Shown: piece after piece, positions 43,153 through 52,381 of the stretch
How the letters are laid out: each line of letters starts with the position of its first letter
Position numbering within the stretch: the stretch's first letter is position 1
Assembly: GCF_003590145.2 (NCBI RefSeq)
Contig: NZ_CP060437.1
Span: 1 to 64,000, forward strand
Reading direction: 5' to 3'
DNA length: 64,000 nt
From: Pseudooceanicola algae
GTDB lineage: Bacteria > Pseudomonadota > Alphaproteobacteria > Rhodobacterales > Rhodobacteraceae
Notes under the pieces: model-generated
Seen by the model: the letters and a program-made list of their open reading frames with translations, nothing else
Databases searched by the model: none
Told to the model about the DNA's origin: nothing
Translations under genes and position numbers: made by a program

Positions 43153-44652
43153 TCATACGGGCTCCGGCCAGCCAATATCGCGGATCGGGCGGCCCGCATG
43201 AGCGGGTGCCGTCAACCCGCGCTGACCGCGAGAGAGCCGGGCAAGCCTGTCGGTCAGCGGCGCTTCGAGCGGGCTCGCCTTGCCGGCATTGGTATCGACA
43301 TGCATCAGCATATGTTCCGACGTTGCCTGCACATTGCCCGCCTCGTCGACCATCTCGTGATGCAGGCGGATGCGCCTGGCGTCGTGGCCGAGCACGCAGG
43401 TACGCACGCAGAGCCGGGTGTCGACGCTGGTCTCCGCAAGGTGGCGTATGTGGCTTTCAACTGTATAGACAGACCGGCCCGGCGCGCGATAGGCCGCGTC
43501 CATGCCGATATGGCCCAGGAAGGCATCCGTCGCATCGCCAAAGACCTGAAGATAGCGGTATTCGGTCATGTGGCCGTTGTAATCCAGCCAGTCGCCCGGC
43601 ACCCGCGTTTCATGCAGCACCAGCGGGGCGGCATAATCCGGCGCGGCGGCGGCGGCGCTGTCCTTGGCGCGTTCAAAGAAGCGGTCTTCCATCTCGCGCA
43701 GGGTCTTGCCCGCGCCCCAGTCATTGGCCTTCAGCGCCTGGTAGATGCCGACAAGGTTGTCGTCGCGGATGCGCTCCAGTTCGCGGATCGAGTGCATGCC
43801 CGATTGCGCGTCGGACTGGTCCCCGATCTTGGTGGCCAGATCGTCGGTCATCTCCGGCACATCCATCAGCTTGGTCCAGGGCCATTTCAGGGCCGGGCCG
43901 AACTGTTCGATGAAATGCTTCATCCCCGCTTCGCCACCGGCGATGCGATAGGTTTCGAACAGCCCCATCTGCGCCCACCGAAGACCGAAGGAGAACCGGA
44001 TCACGTCGTCGATCTCCTGCGTGGTGGCGACATCGTCATGCACCAGCCACAGGCTTTCGCGCCAGACGGCTTCCAGCAGGCGATCCCCGATATGGGCGTC
44101 GATTTCCTTGCGCACGCGCAGCGGATGCAGGCCGGTTTCGCGCTGGATCTCCATCGCGCGGCTCAGCGCAGCCTCGTCGTTGACGGGCGAGCCGACGACC
44201 TCGACCAGCGGCACAAGGTAGACCGGGTTGAAGGGATGCGCGACGAACAGACGTTCGGGATGCGCCATCCCGACCTGCAATTCCGACGGCTTGAACCCCG
44301 AGGTGGACGAGCCGATCAGCGCATCGGGCCGCGCGGCGGCCTCGATGGCGGCAAAGACCCTGTGCTTGAGGTCCAGCCGTTCGGGCACGCTTTCCTGGAT
44401 GTATTCGGCATCAGCGACAGCCTCGGCCAGATCATCATGAAAGGTCAGCGCGCCTTCGGGACCAAGCGGCGCATTCATCATCGCGCGGTAGGCATGCCGG
44501 GCATTGTCGAGCACTTCGCCGACGATGCGGCGGGCTTCGGGGTGCGGGTCATGCACCGCGACGTCGATGCCGTTCAACAGGAACCGGGCAATCCAGCCGC
44601 CCCCGATGACACCACCGCCCACGCAGGCGGCCTTCTGAATTATCCGGGACAT
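43153..44652 (-). CDS. lcdH: L-carnitine dehydrogenase fused to a betainyl-CoA thioesterase
   Basis: 499 residues in two parts. Residues 1-320 form a 3-hydroxyacyl-CoA-dehydrogenase-like carnitine 3-dehydrogenase: NAD motif VGGGVIGGGW (11-20), SSTSGF (115-120) and catalytic His139 (AHPFNP). Residues about 340-490 form a hotdog thioesterase with LDYNGHM (356-362). The first makes 3-dehydrocarnitine from carnitine. The second releases glycine betaine from betainyl-CoA, the product of the BKACE enzyme encoded upstream. Both steps flank the BKACE reaction, explaining the fusion. GAGG precedes the ATG. Confidence 0.93.
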   Translation of the reverse strand: MSRIIQKAACVGGGVIGGGWIARFLLNGIDVAVHDPHPEARRIVGEVLDNARHAYRAMMNAPLGPEGALTFHDDLAEAVADAEYIQESVPERLDLKHRVFAAIEAAARPDALIGSSTSGFKPSELQVGMAHPERLFVAHPFNPVYLVPLVEVVGSPVNDEAALSRAMEIQRETGLHPLRVRKEIDAHIGDRLLEAVWRESLWLVHDDVATTQEIDDVIRFSFGLRWAQMGLFETYRIAGGEAGMKHFIEQFGPALKWPWTKLMDVPEMTDDLATKIGDQSDAQSGMHSIRELERIRDDNLVGIYQALKANDWGAGKTLREMEDRFFERAKDSAAAAAPDYAAPLVLHETRVPGDWLDYNGHMTEYRYLQVFGDATDAFLGHIGMDAAYRAPGRSVYTVESHIRHLAETSVDTRLCVRTCVLGHDARRIRLHHEMVDEAGNVQATSEHMLMHVDTNAGKASPLEAPLTDRLARLSRGQRGLTAPAHAGRPIRDIGWPEPV

Positions 44653-44857
44653 TGCGGGCCTCTTTCAGTCTGGAGTTTCAGGGATAAGGGCGCCCCGCCG
44701 CGCAACCGGCAGCAGGGCAGGGCGCGGTCAGATTGTCCACCGGCGTTGCACGGCCTTCCAGCCGATTTGCAGCGTCACATCCATGCTGCCACGCCGCGCA
44801 TTGTGGAACCGGTCGTCCGGGCATATCGCATGGCCCTTCTCCCGGTGCCTTCGCATC

Positions 44858-45751
44858 TTACCAACGCTTCTTGAGGTTGAGCCTTTCACGCACCTGCGCC
44901 GGGGTCATGAGGGTCACATTCATGGCCGTCAGCATGGTCGCGGTCCGTTCCACCAGATCCCCGTTGGAGGCTTTCACGCCCTTTTCCAGCCAGATGTTAT
45001 CTTCCAGGCCGACGCGCACGTTGCCGCCCGCCAGAACCGCCTGCGCGGCATAGGGCAGTTGCATGCGCCCGATGGAAAACATCGAATAGACCCAGTCGGA
45101 GGGGATGTTGTTGACCATCGCCATCAGCGAATTCAGGTCGTTCGGCGCGCCGAAGGGAATGCCCATGCAAAGCTGGATCAGCACCGGATCGTCGATCAGC
45201 CCTTCGTTGACCAGCGTCTTGGCCAACCAGAGGTGCCCGAGGTCAAAGACCTCGATTTCTGGTTTCACACCGGCGTCCTGCACCCGCTTGGCCATGGCGC
45301 GCAGGGTGCCCGGCGTGTTGGTCATGACGTAATCGGCCTCGGCAAAGTTCATCGTACCGCAGTCCAGCGTGCAAATCTCCGGCAGCAGTTCTTCGACATG
45401 GACCAGCCGTTCGGTGGCACCGATCAGGTCCGTCCCTTCGGCGTTCAGCGGCAACGGAGCCTCGGGCGAGCCGAGCACAATATCGCCGCCCATGCCGGCG
45501 GTCAGGTTCAGGATCACGTCGGTGCCGCTGTCACGCACCCGCGCCACGACTTCACGGTACAGCGCCGGGTCGCGCGACGGGTTGCCGGTTTCGGGATCGC
45601 GGACATGGCAATGGGCGATGGCGGCCCCGGCCTGTGCGGCCTCGACGCAGGCCTCTGCGATCTGTTGCGGGGTGACGGGGACCTTGTCGCTTTTCAGATG
45701 GCTCTGGCCAGAGCCCGTCACGGCGCAGGTTATGAATGCGTCCCAGTTCAA
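44858..45751 (-). CDS. BKACE-family enzyme, probable 3-dehydrocarnitine:acetyl-CoA trimethylamine transferase
   Basis: 297 residues of the beta-keto acid cleavage family (DUF849). The zinc-site motif HCHVRD (about 47-52), GTDVILNLTAGMGGD and the late GLEDNIWLEKGV are visible. In carnitine-degrading bacteria this enzyme turns 3-dehydrocarnitine plus acetyl-CoA into betainyl-CoA and acetoacetate. The neighbouring dehydrogenase-thioesterase fusion provides the steps before and after. A 205-base gap without a recognisable gene separates them. It is divergent from the CdhR-like regulator. Confidence 0.92.
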   Translation of the reverse strand: MNWDAFITCAVTGSGQSHLKSDKVPVTPQQIAEACVEAAQAGAAIAHCHVRDPETGNPSRDPALYREVVARVRDSGTDVILNLTAGMGGDIVLGSPEAPLPLNAEGTDLIGATERLVHVEELLPEICTLDCGTMNFAEADYVMTNTPGTLRAMAKRVQDAGVKPEIEVFDLGHLWLAKTLVNEGLIDDPVLIQLCMGIPFGAPNDLNSLMAMVNNIPSDWVYSMFSIGRMQLPYAAQAVLAGGNVRVGLEDNIWLEKGVKASNGDLVERTATMLTAMNVTLMTPAQVRERLNLKKRW

Positions 45752-45816
45752 GGTGTCGCCTCCGAAGCTTTGAATTGCCTTTATCCCGCGAAGCTAGCCG
45801 CGAATCTGGCTGTTCG

Positions 45817-45846
45817 TTTTGCGAAATGCGCCATATATTTTGCGAA
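45817..45846 (+). promoter_or_regulatory. Direct repeats, candidate CdhR binding site
   Basis: TTTTGCGAA occurs at 45817-45825 and again at 45838-45846, 21 bases apart start to start. That is two helical turns, the arrangement AraC-family regulators usually bind. Weaker CGCGAA copies lie at about 45787 and 45800. The region is between the BKACE and regulator genes, so both promoters could be controlled. Confidence 0.45.
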
Positions 45847-46772
45847 TGCCGTCATTTTCGCCTGTCCAGATCACCTTCCTGCTGCTCGACGGTTTTTCCA
45901 ACATGGTGCTGGCCAGCGCCATCGAACCCCTGCGCGCGGCCTGCGACCTGTCGGGGCGGAGGCTGTTCAAGTGGCGGATCGCCAGCATCGACGGCGCGGG
46001 CGTGCGGGCCTCATCCGGGTTGATGTTGCAGGCCGATCTTGCTCTGACCCAGGCTGGGCGGGTCGATGTCCTGGTCGTGATCGCGGGGTACGGCGCCAGG
46101 GAGCAGGCCGCGCGGTCCGATCTGCGCATCGCCCTGCGAAAGGCGGCCCTGAAGGCGGATGCGCTGGTCGGGCTCGACATGGGTGCCTGGATCGCCGCCG
46201 CCGCAGGGCTGCTGACAGGACGGCGCGCCACCGTCCATTGGCATGAGGTCGATGCCTTCGCCGAGGAATTTCCGGGCGTGACCGTGGTGGCCGAAAGCCA
46301 CGTCGGCGACCCCGACCGGATGAGCGCGGGCAGCGCAAATTCCGCCATGGCTCTGATGCTGGACGTGATCCGACGGGCGGCGGGGGATGCGCTGGCCTAT
46401 GATGTCAGCACGCTGTTCGTCCACGATTCCAGGGAAGCCCGCCGCGACGATAGCGGCCTGCTGTCGCCCGGTCTGGGCCGGGCGATCCGCGCGATGCTGA
46501 AGCATGTCGAGGACCCGCTGCCGATGGTACAGATCGCCGGGCATGCCGGCCTGTCGCTGCGCACGCTCGACCGGCATTTTCGACAGGAACTGGACGTCTC
46601 GGCGGGGGCCTATTACCGCTCTGTCCGGCTGGCGCGGGCGCAGAGCCTGGCGGTCGAGACCAGCCTCACGGTCCGGGAGATCGCCACCCGGACCGGCTTT
46701 TCCTCGTCCGCGACACTGGCCCGCGCCTTTCAGGCCCACTACGGTCGGACGCTGACTGCCACACGGGGATAG
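45846..46772 (+). CDS. cdhR: AraC/GlxA-family regulator, CdhR-like
   Basis: 308 residues. Residues 1-170 form a DJ-1/PfpI-like (GATase1-like) domain: QITFLLLDGFSNMVLASAIE, then GLDMGAWIAAAAGLL, where the usual Cys is Asp-Met-Gly. Residues about 215-305 form an AraC helix-turn-helix pair (VQIAGHAGLSLRTLDRHFRQ, VREIATRTGFSSSATLARAF). CdhR activates carnitine genes in pseudomonads, and the divergent carnitine genes support the same role. The ATG at 45846 is used; a TTG at 45819 is also in frame, and no clear ribosome-binding box decides between them. Confidence 0.85.
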   Translation: MPSFSPVQITFLLLDGFSNMVLASAIEPLRAACDLSGRRLFKWRIASIDGAGVRASSGLMLQADLALTQAGRVDVLVVIAGYGAREQAARSDLRIALRKAALKADALVGLDMGAWIAAAAGLLTGRRATVHWHEVDAFAEEFPGVTVVAESHVGDPDRMSAGSANSAMALMLDVIRRAAGDALAYDVSTLFVHDSREARRDDSGLLSPGLGRAIRAMLKHVEDPLPMVQIAGHAGLSLRTLDRHFRQELDVSAGAYYRSVRLARAQSLAVETSLTVREIATRTGFSSSATLARAFQAHYGRTLTATRG

Positions 46773-46794
46773 TCTGGACCCGGGTCCGCCCCCG

Positions 46795-47595
46795 TCAGCC
46801 GGCTTCCAACCCGAGAAAGGCGCGCATCCGGGCGCCCTGATGCGCGGCCATCTCGGCCCCTTGAACGACCCGCACCCCGGCGGCACGGGCCAGGGCGATC
46901 AGCACGGTTTCCGCCGGATCGGTCACCGCATCGGCCACGCAGGTCGCGGCTTCGATGACTTTCGCAGGGAAGGGCGCATCAAGCATGCCAGGGCTGCCGG
47001 CGGGCGAGGCATTGATCAGGATCTCTGCCGCGTCGGCCATTTCGGCGGGACCGGTCGCAAGCTCGGTCTTTCCAAGGCCGGCAAGGCGGGCGACAAGCGC
47101 TTCGGCCTGTGCGGGCACCATGTCGCTGATGAACAGACCCGCGGCGCCGCGTCTGATCGCCTGGATCGCAATCGCGCTGCCGGCAGCTCCGGCCCCGCAA
47201 AGGGCGATCCGAGCGCCCCGAATCCGGGCTCCGGTGGCCTCGATCGCATCCAGCATCCCATGACCGTCGAACATTTCTCCGATCAGGGTTCCGTCGGGAT
47301 CACGGCGGATCGTGTTGACCACCCCCAGGATCTGCGCATCCGGTTCGACCCGGTCGCAGGCCTCGGTCAAGGCGGCCTTGTGGGGGATCGTCGTCAGGAA
47401 ACCGGGCAGATTGTCGGACAGGCGCACCCAGGCGACAAAAGCGTCAAGCCCCTGTGCGGGCAGGGAAATCGGCACGCAGACCGCATCCTGTCCGGTCCGG
47501 GCGAACTGGGCATTCCAGATGCCCGGCGTCGAGACCTGGGCAACCGGGTCCCCGAGGATCGGGATGACGCGGGTGGCTGTAAGGTCGGTTTTCAT
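46795..47595 (-). CDS. Shikimate/quinate dehydrogenase-like protein (AroE family), atypical
   Basis: 266 residues with AroE architecture. A substrate domain with TTIPHK (catalytic Lys about 71) and GVVNTI is followed by FDGHG and a Rossmann fold with GAGAAGSAIA (about 133-142). The substrate-binding S-x-S loop near the N-terminus reads VAQVSTPGIWN, so one of the usual serines is replaced. That points to an AroE-like enzyme with a different substrate, such as quinate or another cyclic hydroxy acid, not the housekeeping enzyme. Divergent from a GntR regulator and near a NitT/TauT-type transporter. Confidence 0.8.
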   Translation of the reverse strand: MKTDLTATRVIPILGDPVAQVSTPGIWNAQFARTGQDAVCVPISLPAQGLDAFVAWVRLSDNLPGFLTTIPHKAALTEACDRVEPDAQILGVVNTIRRDPDGTLIGEMFDGHGMLDAIEATGARIRGARIALCGAGAAGSAIAIQAIRRGAAGLFISDMVPAQAEALVARLAGLGKTELATGPAEMADAAEILINASPAGSPGMLDAPFPAKVIEAATCVADAVTDPAETVLIALARAAGVRVVQGAEMAAHQGARMRAFLGLEAG

Positions 47596-47683
47596 CGGTG
47601 ATGTCCTTGACTATTCATTTGGATTATTATTAAGAAAGTTACACGTTTTTGCAATCGCGTCATGAATGGGAGGTCATGAGACG

Positions 47684-48364
47684 ATGTTCAGCCGCAAATC
47701 TCATGATTCCAGGAATACCGCCGAGACGGTCGTTTCCGTTCTGGCCGGCGCGTTGCGCCGCGACATTTCCTTTGGCGAACTGCCCCCCGACGCCAAGCTC
47801 AAGATCGAGGCCCTCCGCGCCCGATACGGCGGCTCGAACCATTCCGTCCGCGAGGCTCTGACCCTGCTGGCCGCCGAAGGTCTGGTCGAAGCCAGTGCGC
47901 AACGCGGCTTTCGCGTCGCCTCGGCCACCGCCGAAGATCTGCGCGACATCATCCGCCTGCGCGCCGAGCTGGAGCCCATGGGCCTGCGCTGGTCGATGAA
48001 GCACAGCGATGTCGCCTGGGAAGGCCGGGTCATAGCCGCGCATCATGCCGCCGCACGGGCCACCGATCAGCTGCTGGAGGACCCCGACGGCGCCGCGCTG
48101 ATCTGGGACGAATCCGGGCGCTCGCTGCACCGGGTCATCGTGTCGGCCTGCGGGTCGCCCCGGATGATCCGCATGTTGGGCCAGTTATATGACCAGTCGC
48201 GCCGGTTCCGCCTGGCCGCGCTGCGCGAAGGGGCCTGCGATCCCCGCCTCATCAGCGATCACCGCGCAACGCTGGTCGCCGCCATCCTGGACCACGACGC
48301 CGACCGCGCGGTCACCGCGTTGCTGGCCGATATCAAACACGATCTGGGTGGGCCGGCCCTTTAG
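47684..48364 (+). CDS. GntR-family regulator with FCD domain
   Basis: 226 residues. Winged helix (about 15-80: LKIEALRARYGGSNHSVREA then LTLLAAEGLVEA) followed by an FCD ligand domain (DLRDIIRLRAELEPMGLRWS, HRVIVSACGSPRMIRML, DHRATLVAAILDHDADRAV). FCD regulators usually respond to small organic acids. GGAGGT eight bases before the ATG at 47684 sets the start; an upstream ATG at 47666 overlaps that box. It lies between the AroE-like gene and the ABC operon, and is the likely regulator of both. Confidence 0.88.
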   Translation: MFSRKSHDSRNTAETVVSVLAGALRRDISFGELPPDAKLKIEALRARYGGSNHSVREALTLLAAEGLVEASAQRGFRVASATAEDLRDIIRLRAELEPMGLRWSMKHSDVAWEGRVIAAHHAAARATDQLLEDPDGAALIWDESGRSLHRVIVSACGSPRMIRMLGQLYDQSRRFRLAALREGACDPRLISDHRATLVAAILDHDADRAVTALLADIKHDLGGPAL

Positions 48365-48417
48365 GCCCCCATCCACCAACGGCCCCGGGGAGGGGCCTGC
48401 TTGAGGGAGGATTCCAC

Positions 48418-49434
48418 ATGAGCACTTTCACCCGCCGCGCCACGCTTGGTCTGCTGGGCGCCACACTTGCGACGCCCTTCATCGTCCGTTCTGCCCGCGC
48501 CGGCACGGCCATCAACGTCGGTGCAATGCGTCTGGCCAGCCATGCGCCAAGCTATATCGCCTATGAGCGGGGCTATTTCACCGAAGCGGGCCTCGACGTG
48601 AACTTCGACTATTTCGAAGCCGCCCAGCCGATGGCCGTGGCGATTGCCTCCGGCGATACCGGCTATGCGATGACGGCGATTTCCGGCGGGCTGATCTCGC
48701 TCGCGGAAAAGGGCGTCGCCAAGGTCATCGGCGGTGCGCTGAGCGAGGAACAGGGGATCCCGGGGCAGAAGATCCTGGTGTCCAACGCGGCCTACGAGGC
48801 CGGCGTGACCGAACCGTCCAAGCTGGACGGCAAAAGCTGGGGCATCACGCAGGCCGGGTCGTCCTTCCACTACATGGGCTCCAAGATCGCGGCCCGCGAA
48901 GGGATCGAACTGCGCTTCAAGCCGCTGCAGAAGACTGGTGCCGTGATCGGCGCAATCAAGTCCGGCCAGATCGACGGCTGGTCCATTGTGCCCAATCTCG
49001 CCGCGACGCTGGCGGATGCGGGGGCGGTCCAGATCATCGGCGAAGTGGCCAATTACATACCCGACTACCAGGTCACGACGGTCTTCACCTCGGCGACGAA
49101 TGCCGAGAAGGAAGAGGCGCAGACCAAGGCCTACCTGCAGGCGCTGGCGCGCGGTACGGCGGATTACAACGCCGCGCTGGTCGATGAGACCACGGATGCC
49201 GCCGAGAAGGAGGCGCTGGTCAAGCTGGTCGCCTCCTACGTCTATCCGGACCGTCCGATCGAAGAGGCAAGTGCCTCGATCCTGGCCGGTGCCATGCGGA
49301 TCAATGCCGACATGGCGCTGAACAAGACCTCGGTCATGGATCAGCTGGAATGGTTCAAGGCCGGCGATCTGGTCAAGGACAGCATCACCTATGAAACTCT
49401 GGTCGACGATCGCTACGTCGACATCCTTTCCTGA
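48418..49434 (+). CDS. NitT/TauT-type ABC transporter substrate-binding protein
   Basis: 338 residues with an N-terminal TRRATLGLLGATLATPF, a Tat-like signal ending near ARA. The NMT1/SsuA-type fold is visible in PSYIAYERGYFTEAGLDVNF, MAVAIASGDTGYAMT, LDGKSWGITQAGSSFHYMGS and KSGQIDGWSIVPNLA. It heads an operon with an ATPase, a permease and an FAD oxidoreductase. A GGGAGGA box precedes the ATG. The ligand is unknown; aromatic or cyclic acids are suggested by the neighbours only. Confidence 0.9.
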   Translation: MSTFTRRATLGLLGATLATPFIVRSARAGTAINVGAMRLASHAPSYIAYERGYFTEAGLDVNFDYFEAAQPMAVAIASGDTGYAMTAISGGLISLAEKGVAKVIGGALSEEQGIPGQKILVSNAAYEAGVTEPSKLDGKSWGITQAGSSFHYMGSKIAAREGIELRFKPLQKTGAVIGAIKSGQIDGWSIVPNLAATLADAGAVQIIGEVANYIPDYQVTTVFTSATNAEKEEAQTKAYLQALARGTADYNAALVDETTDAAEKEALVKLVASYVYPDRPIEEASASILAGAMRINADMALNKTSVMDQLEWFKAGDLVKDSITYETLVDDRYVDILS

Positions 49435-49490
49435 ACCGAAACGACCCTGTGCCCGATCCGGCGCGGGGTCCGACCTGCTAGGATCTTCCC

Positions 49491-50258
49491 ATGGAACTGA
49501 GACTTGAAGGGGTCTCGCATCACTACGGTGATGTCGAGGTCATTCGCGATATCAACCTGTCGATCCCCAAGGGGCGCATCGTCTGCATCGTCGGACCCTC
49601 GGGCTGCGGCAAATCCACCCTGTTACGTTTCCTCGGCGGGCTGGAACGGCCCACCGGCGGACAGGTGACCCAGGTCGGCGCCCCGCCCGAAGACAGCATC
49701 AACCCGCTGACCTATGTATTTCAGGACTTCGCCCTGCTGCCCTGGCGCACGGTCGAGGGGAACATCTCGTTCATCCTGTCCGATCACGGGGTGCGCGGCG
49801 CGCGGGCCGAGAAGATCATCGCCGATGTGCTGGCCCGCACCAAGCTGAGCGACTTCCGCAAGGCCCTGCCCAAGCAGCTTTCGGGCGGCATGAAGCAACG
49901 CGTGGCGATTGCCCGCGCGCTTGCGGTGAACCCGGCCGTGCTGCTGATGGATGAACCTCTGTCGGCACTGGACAGCCAGACGCGCGAATTGCTTATGGAT
50001 GACCTCGTTACCCTCTGGACCCGTCAGCCGTTCACCTCGGTCTATGTCACCCACAACCTGGCAGAGGCCGTGCGCCTTGGCCATCGCATCGTCGTGCTGT
50101 CGCGCCGCCCCGGTCAGATCCGCGAAGTGGTCGAAATCGACATGCCGCTGGAAGACCGGACCCTTGGGGATCCCGAACTAGAGCGGATGCAGAAACATCT
50201 CTGGACGCTGATGCGCGCCGAGGCAGAGGCCGCAGACATGGAGCTGGTCAATGACTGA
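49491..50258 (+). CDS. NitT/TauT-type ABC transporter ATP-binding protein
   Basis: 255 residues. Walker A GPSGCGKS (about 34-41), Q-loop FQDFALLPW typical of the SsuB/TauB group, signature LSGGMKQRV, Walker B LLMDEPLSALD and switch THNLAEA are all visible. It lies 56 bases after the binding protein, and its 3' end overlaps the permease by eight bases. Confidence 0.92.
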   Translation: MELRLEGVSHHYGDVEVIRDINLSIPKGRIVCIVGPSGCGKSTLLRFLGGLERPTGGQVTQVGAPPEDSINPLTYVFQDFALLPWRTVEGNISFILSDHGVRGARAEKIIADVLARTKLSDFRKALPKQLSGGMKQRVAIARALAVNPAVLLMDEPLSALDSQTRELLMDDLVTLWTRQPFTSVYVTHNLAEAVRLGHRIVVLSRRPGQIREVVEIDMPLEDRTLGDPELERMQKHLWTLMRAEAEAADMELVND

Positions 50259-51084
50259 TATTTCAAGCGCAGGGGGATCGATCCCGCAGGCCGATACCCA
50301 AAGCCGTCCAGTGCATTTCCGCGGTGGCGGGTTCAAGCCGAAGTCGCCGGGCTGGATCGGCATCGTGGTCTTCGTCGTGCTGATCGCTTTCCTTGAATGG
50401 GGTACGCGTGCGGGCTTCATATCTTCCCTGACCGTGCCACGCCCATCTGATGTCTTTGCGACCCTGGTCGAACTGGCAGAGTCCGGCGGGCTGTGGAAAA
50501 ATCTGCATCCTTCGCTGATGCGGCTGTTCGTCGGTGGCACACTGGGGGCGCTGGTCGGGGTCGGCGTCGGGGTCATGATCGGCCTGTTCTCGGTCGCAAG
50601 GGCCGGCTTGGTGCCGCTGGTGGCCGCGCTGTTCCCGATCCCCAAGATCGCGCTGCTGCCACTCTTCGTGATCTGGTTCGGCATCGATGAGACCTCGAAA
50701 TACGCGCTGATCGCCTTCGGCACCTTTACCCCCACGGTCGTGGCCACCTATGGCGCGGTCGACAATGTGGACCGGTCGCTGATCCGCATGGGTCAAAGCT
50801 TTGGCCTGAAATGGACCACCATCGTGCTGCGCATCGTGCTGCCCGGCGCCATGCCCGGCATCCTGTCGGGGCTGCGCATCAGCCTTGCCATCGCCATCAT
50901 CCTGCTGGTCGCGGCGGAAATGCTGGGCGCAGAATACGGCATCGGCGCCTATATCCTGCAAGCCGGGTCGCTGTACGATCTTGAACGCCTGTTCGCCGGG
51001 GTCACGATCCTGTCGCTGCTCGGCGTGCTGCTGTCCGGCGCGGTCGGCCTGATCGAGAAACAGCTGCTGGGGTGGCGTTCATGA
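50251..51084 (+). CDS. NitT/TauT-type ABC transporter permease
   Basis: 277 residues with six hydrophobic helices after a polar N-terminus of about 30 residues. Family features are LTVPRPSDVFATLVELAESG, LFPIPKIALLPLFVIWFGID, and the coupling loop MGQSFGLKWTTIVLRIVLPG followed by AMPGILSGLRIS. It overlaps both neighbours and forms the transmembrane pore of this importer. Confidence 0.92.
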   Translation: MTDISSAGGSIPQADTQSRPVHFRGGGFKPKSPGWIGIVVFVVLIAFLEWGTRAGFISSLTVPRPSDVFATLVELAESGGLWKNLHPSLMRLFVGGTLGALVGVGVGVMIGLFSVARAGLVPLVAALFPIPKIALLPLFVIWFGIDETSKYALIAFGTFTPTVVATYGAVDNVDRSLIRMGQSFGLKWTTIVLRIVLPGAMPGILSGLRISLAIAIILLVAAEMLGAEYGIGAYILQAGSLYDLERLFAGVTILSLLGVLLSGAVGLIEKQLLGWRS

Positions 51085-52337
51085 GCCGCAAGACCGAAAG
51101 CGAGTACGATGTCCTGGTGGCCGGCGGCGGCGCCGGCGGCATCGGGGCAGCCCTTGGCGCGGCCCGCGCGGGGGCCAAGGTCTGCCTGATCGAGAAATAC
51201 GGCTTTCTCGGTGGGGCGGCCACCACGTCGCAGGTGCTGGCCTATTGCGGCTTTTTCCAGCAAGGCCCGGAACCAGTCCCGGCCGTCGGCGGGGCAGGGG
51301 AGCTTGTGCTGCAGGCCATGCGCGACATCGGCATGGACGGGCAGGCGCATTGTTCGGAAACCACCGGCAACTGGATCATCCTGCTGAACCCCGAGGGGCT
51401 GAAGCTGGCACTGGACCGGGTGCTGGCGGATCACGGGGTCGATGTGTTGCTGCATTCCCGGGTGGCCGCAGCGACCCGCACGGCGCAACGGATCGAATCC
51501 CTGACTGTCGCAGGCATGGAAGGCCGCCGCCGTATCGCAGCCGAAGGCTTTGTCGATGCGACGGGGGATGCGAACCTGTCGCTGGTCTCTGGCGTGCAGA
51601 TGCGCGAAGGCGACGACAAGGGGCGGCTTCAGGCGGTCTCCGCACCGATCCGCATCGGCGGGCTGGACCGCAACATCCCGATCGAGCGTGAGGCGGTGAA
51701 GGCCGCCATTCGCGAATACAACAAGGACGGGCGCTTTCCGATCACCCGCGAAGACGGTGGCATCTATACCCTGGTACCCGGCTCGGGAGAACTGTGGTGG
51801 ATGGTGATCGACCTGCCTTTGCCCGACCTCGGTTCGGCCAGCTTCACCCGCGCCGAACAGCAGGCCCGCGCCATGGCGCATGACTACGTCGAGATGCTGC
51901 GCCGACATGTGCCGGGTTGCGCCCGGTGCTACCTGGCGCAATCCGGGCCGCAGATCGGCATCCGCGAAAGCCGCCATCCCGCCGCGCGCTACGAGATGAC
52001 CGGTCAGGATCTTTCCAGCGGTCGCCAACGCGCCGACAGCGTGGCCCGCGCCGCCTGGCCGGCGGAACTGCACGGCGAGGCGGGCAAGCCGGTCTATTAC
52101 GCGGTCGGCGGGCCGGGCTATGCTTCGGTGCCGCTGGACAGCCTGCGGGTGCGGGGGCTTGAAAACCTGTTCCTGGCCGGGCGGGTGATCGGGGCCGATC
52201 CGGTTGCCTACGGGTCGGTCCGGGTCATGGGCACGGCCTTTGCCACGGGCGAAGCGGCCGGCGTCGCCGCGGCCCTTGACGGGGCCACCGGCGAAGACGT
52301 GGGCGAGGCGGTCCGCCGTCTTGGCGGCCTGACCTGA
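51081..52337 (+). CDS. FAD-dependent oxidoreductase (FAD_oxidored family)
   Basis: 418 residues. The dinucleotide-binding motif VLVAGGGAGGIGAALGAARAG (about 11-31) is followed by GFLGGAATTSQV. EGFVDATGDANLS lies near residue 155 and the late FAD-contact region ENLFLAGRVIGADPVAYGSV then RVMGTAFATGEAAG. The family oxidises diverse organic substrates in catabolic loci. The ATG overlaps the permease stop, so substrate import and oxidation are coupled. The substrate is not determinable. A long terminator hairpin follows. Confidence 0.88.
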   Translation: MSRKTESEYDVLVAGGGAGGIGAALGAARAGAKVCLIEKYGFLGGAATTSQVLAYCGFFQQGPEPVPAVGGAGELVLQAMRDIGMDGQAHCSETTGNWIILLNPEGLKLALDRVLADHGVDVLLHSRVAAATRTAQRIESLTVAGMEGRRRIAAEGFVDATGDANLSLVSGVQMREGDDKGRLQAVSAPIRIGGLDRNIPIEREAVKAAIREYNKDGRFPITREDGGIYTLVPGSGELWWMVIDLPLPDLGSASFTRAEQQARAMAHDYVEMLRRHVPGCARCYLAQSGPQIGIRESRHPAARYEMTGQDLSSGRQRADSVARAAWPAELHGEAGKPVYYAVGGPGYASVPLDSLRVRGLENLFLAGRVIGADPVAYGSVRVMGTAFATGEAAGVAAALDGATGEDVGEAVRRLGGLT

Positions 52338-52381
52338 CTCGCCATACCGGCGAACAGCATCCCGACAGACAGCCAGGGCGA

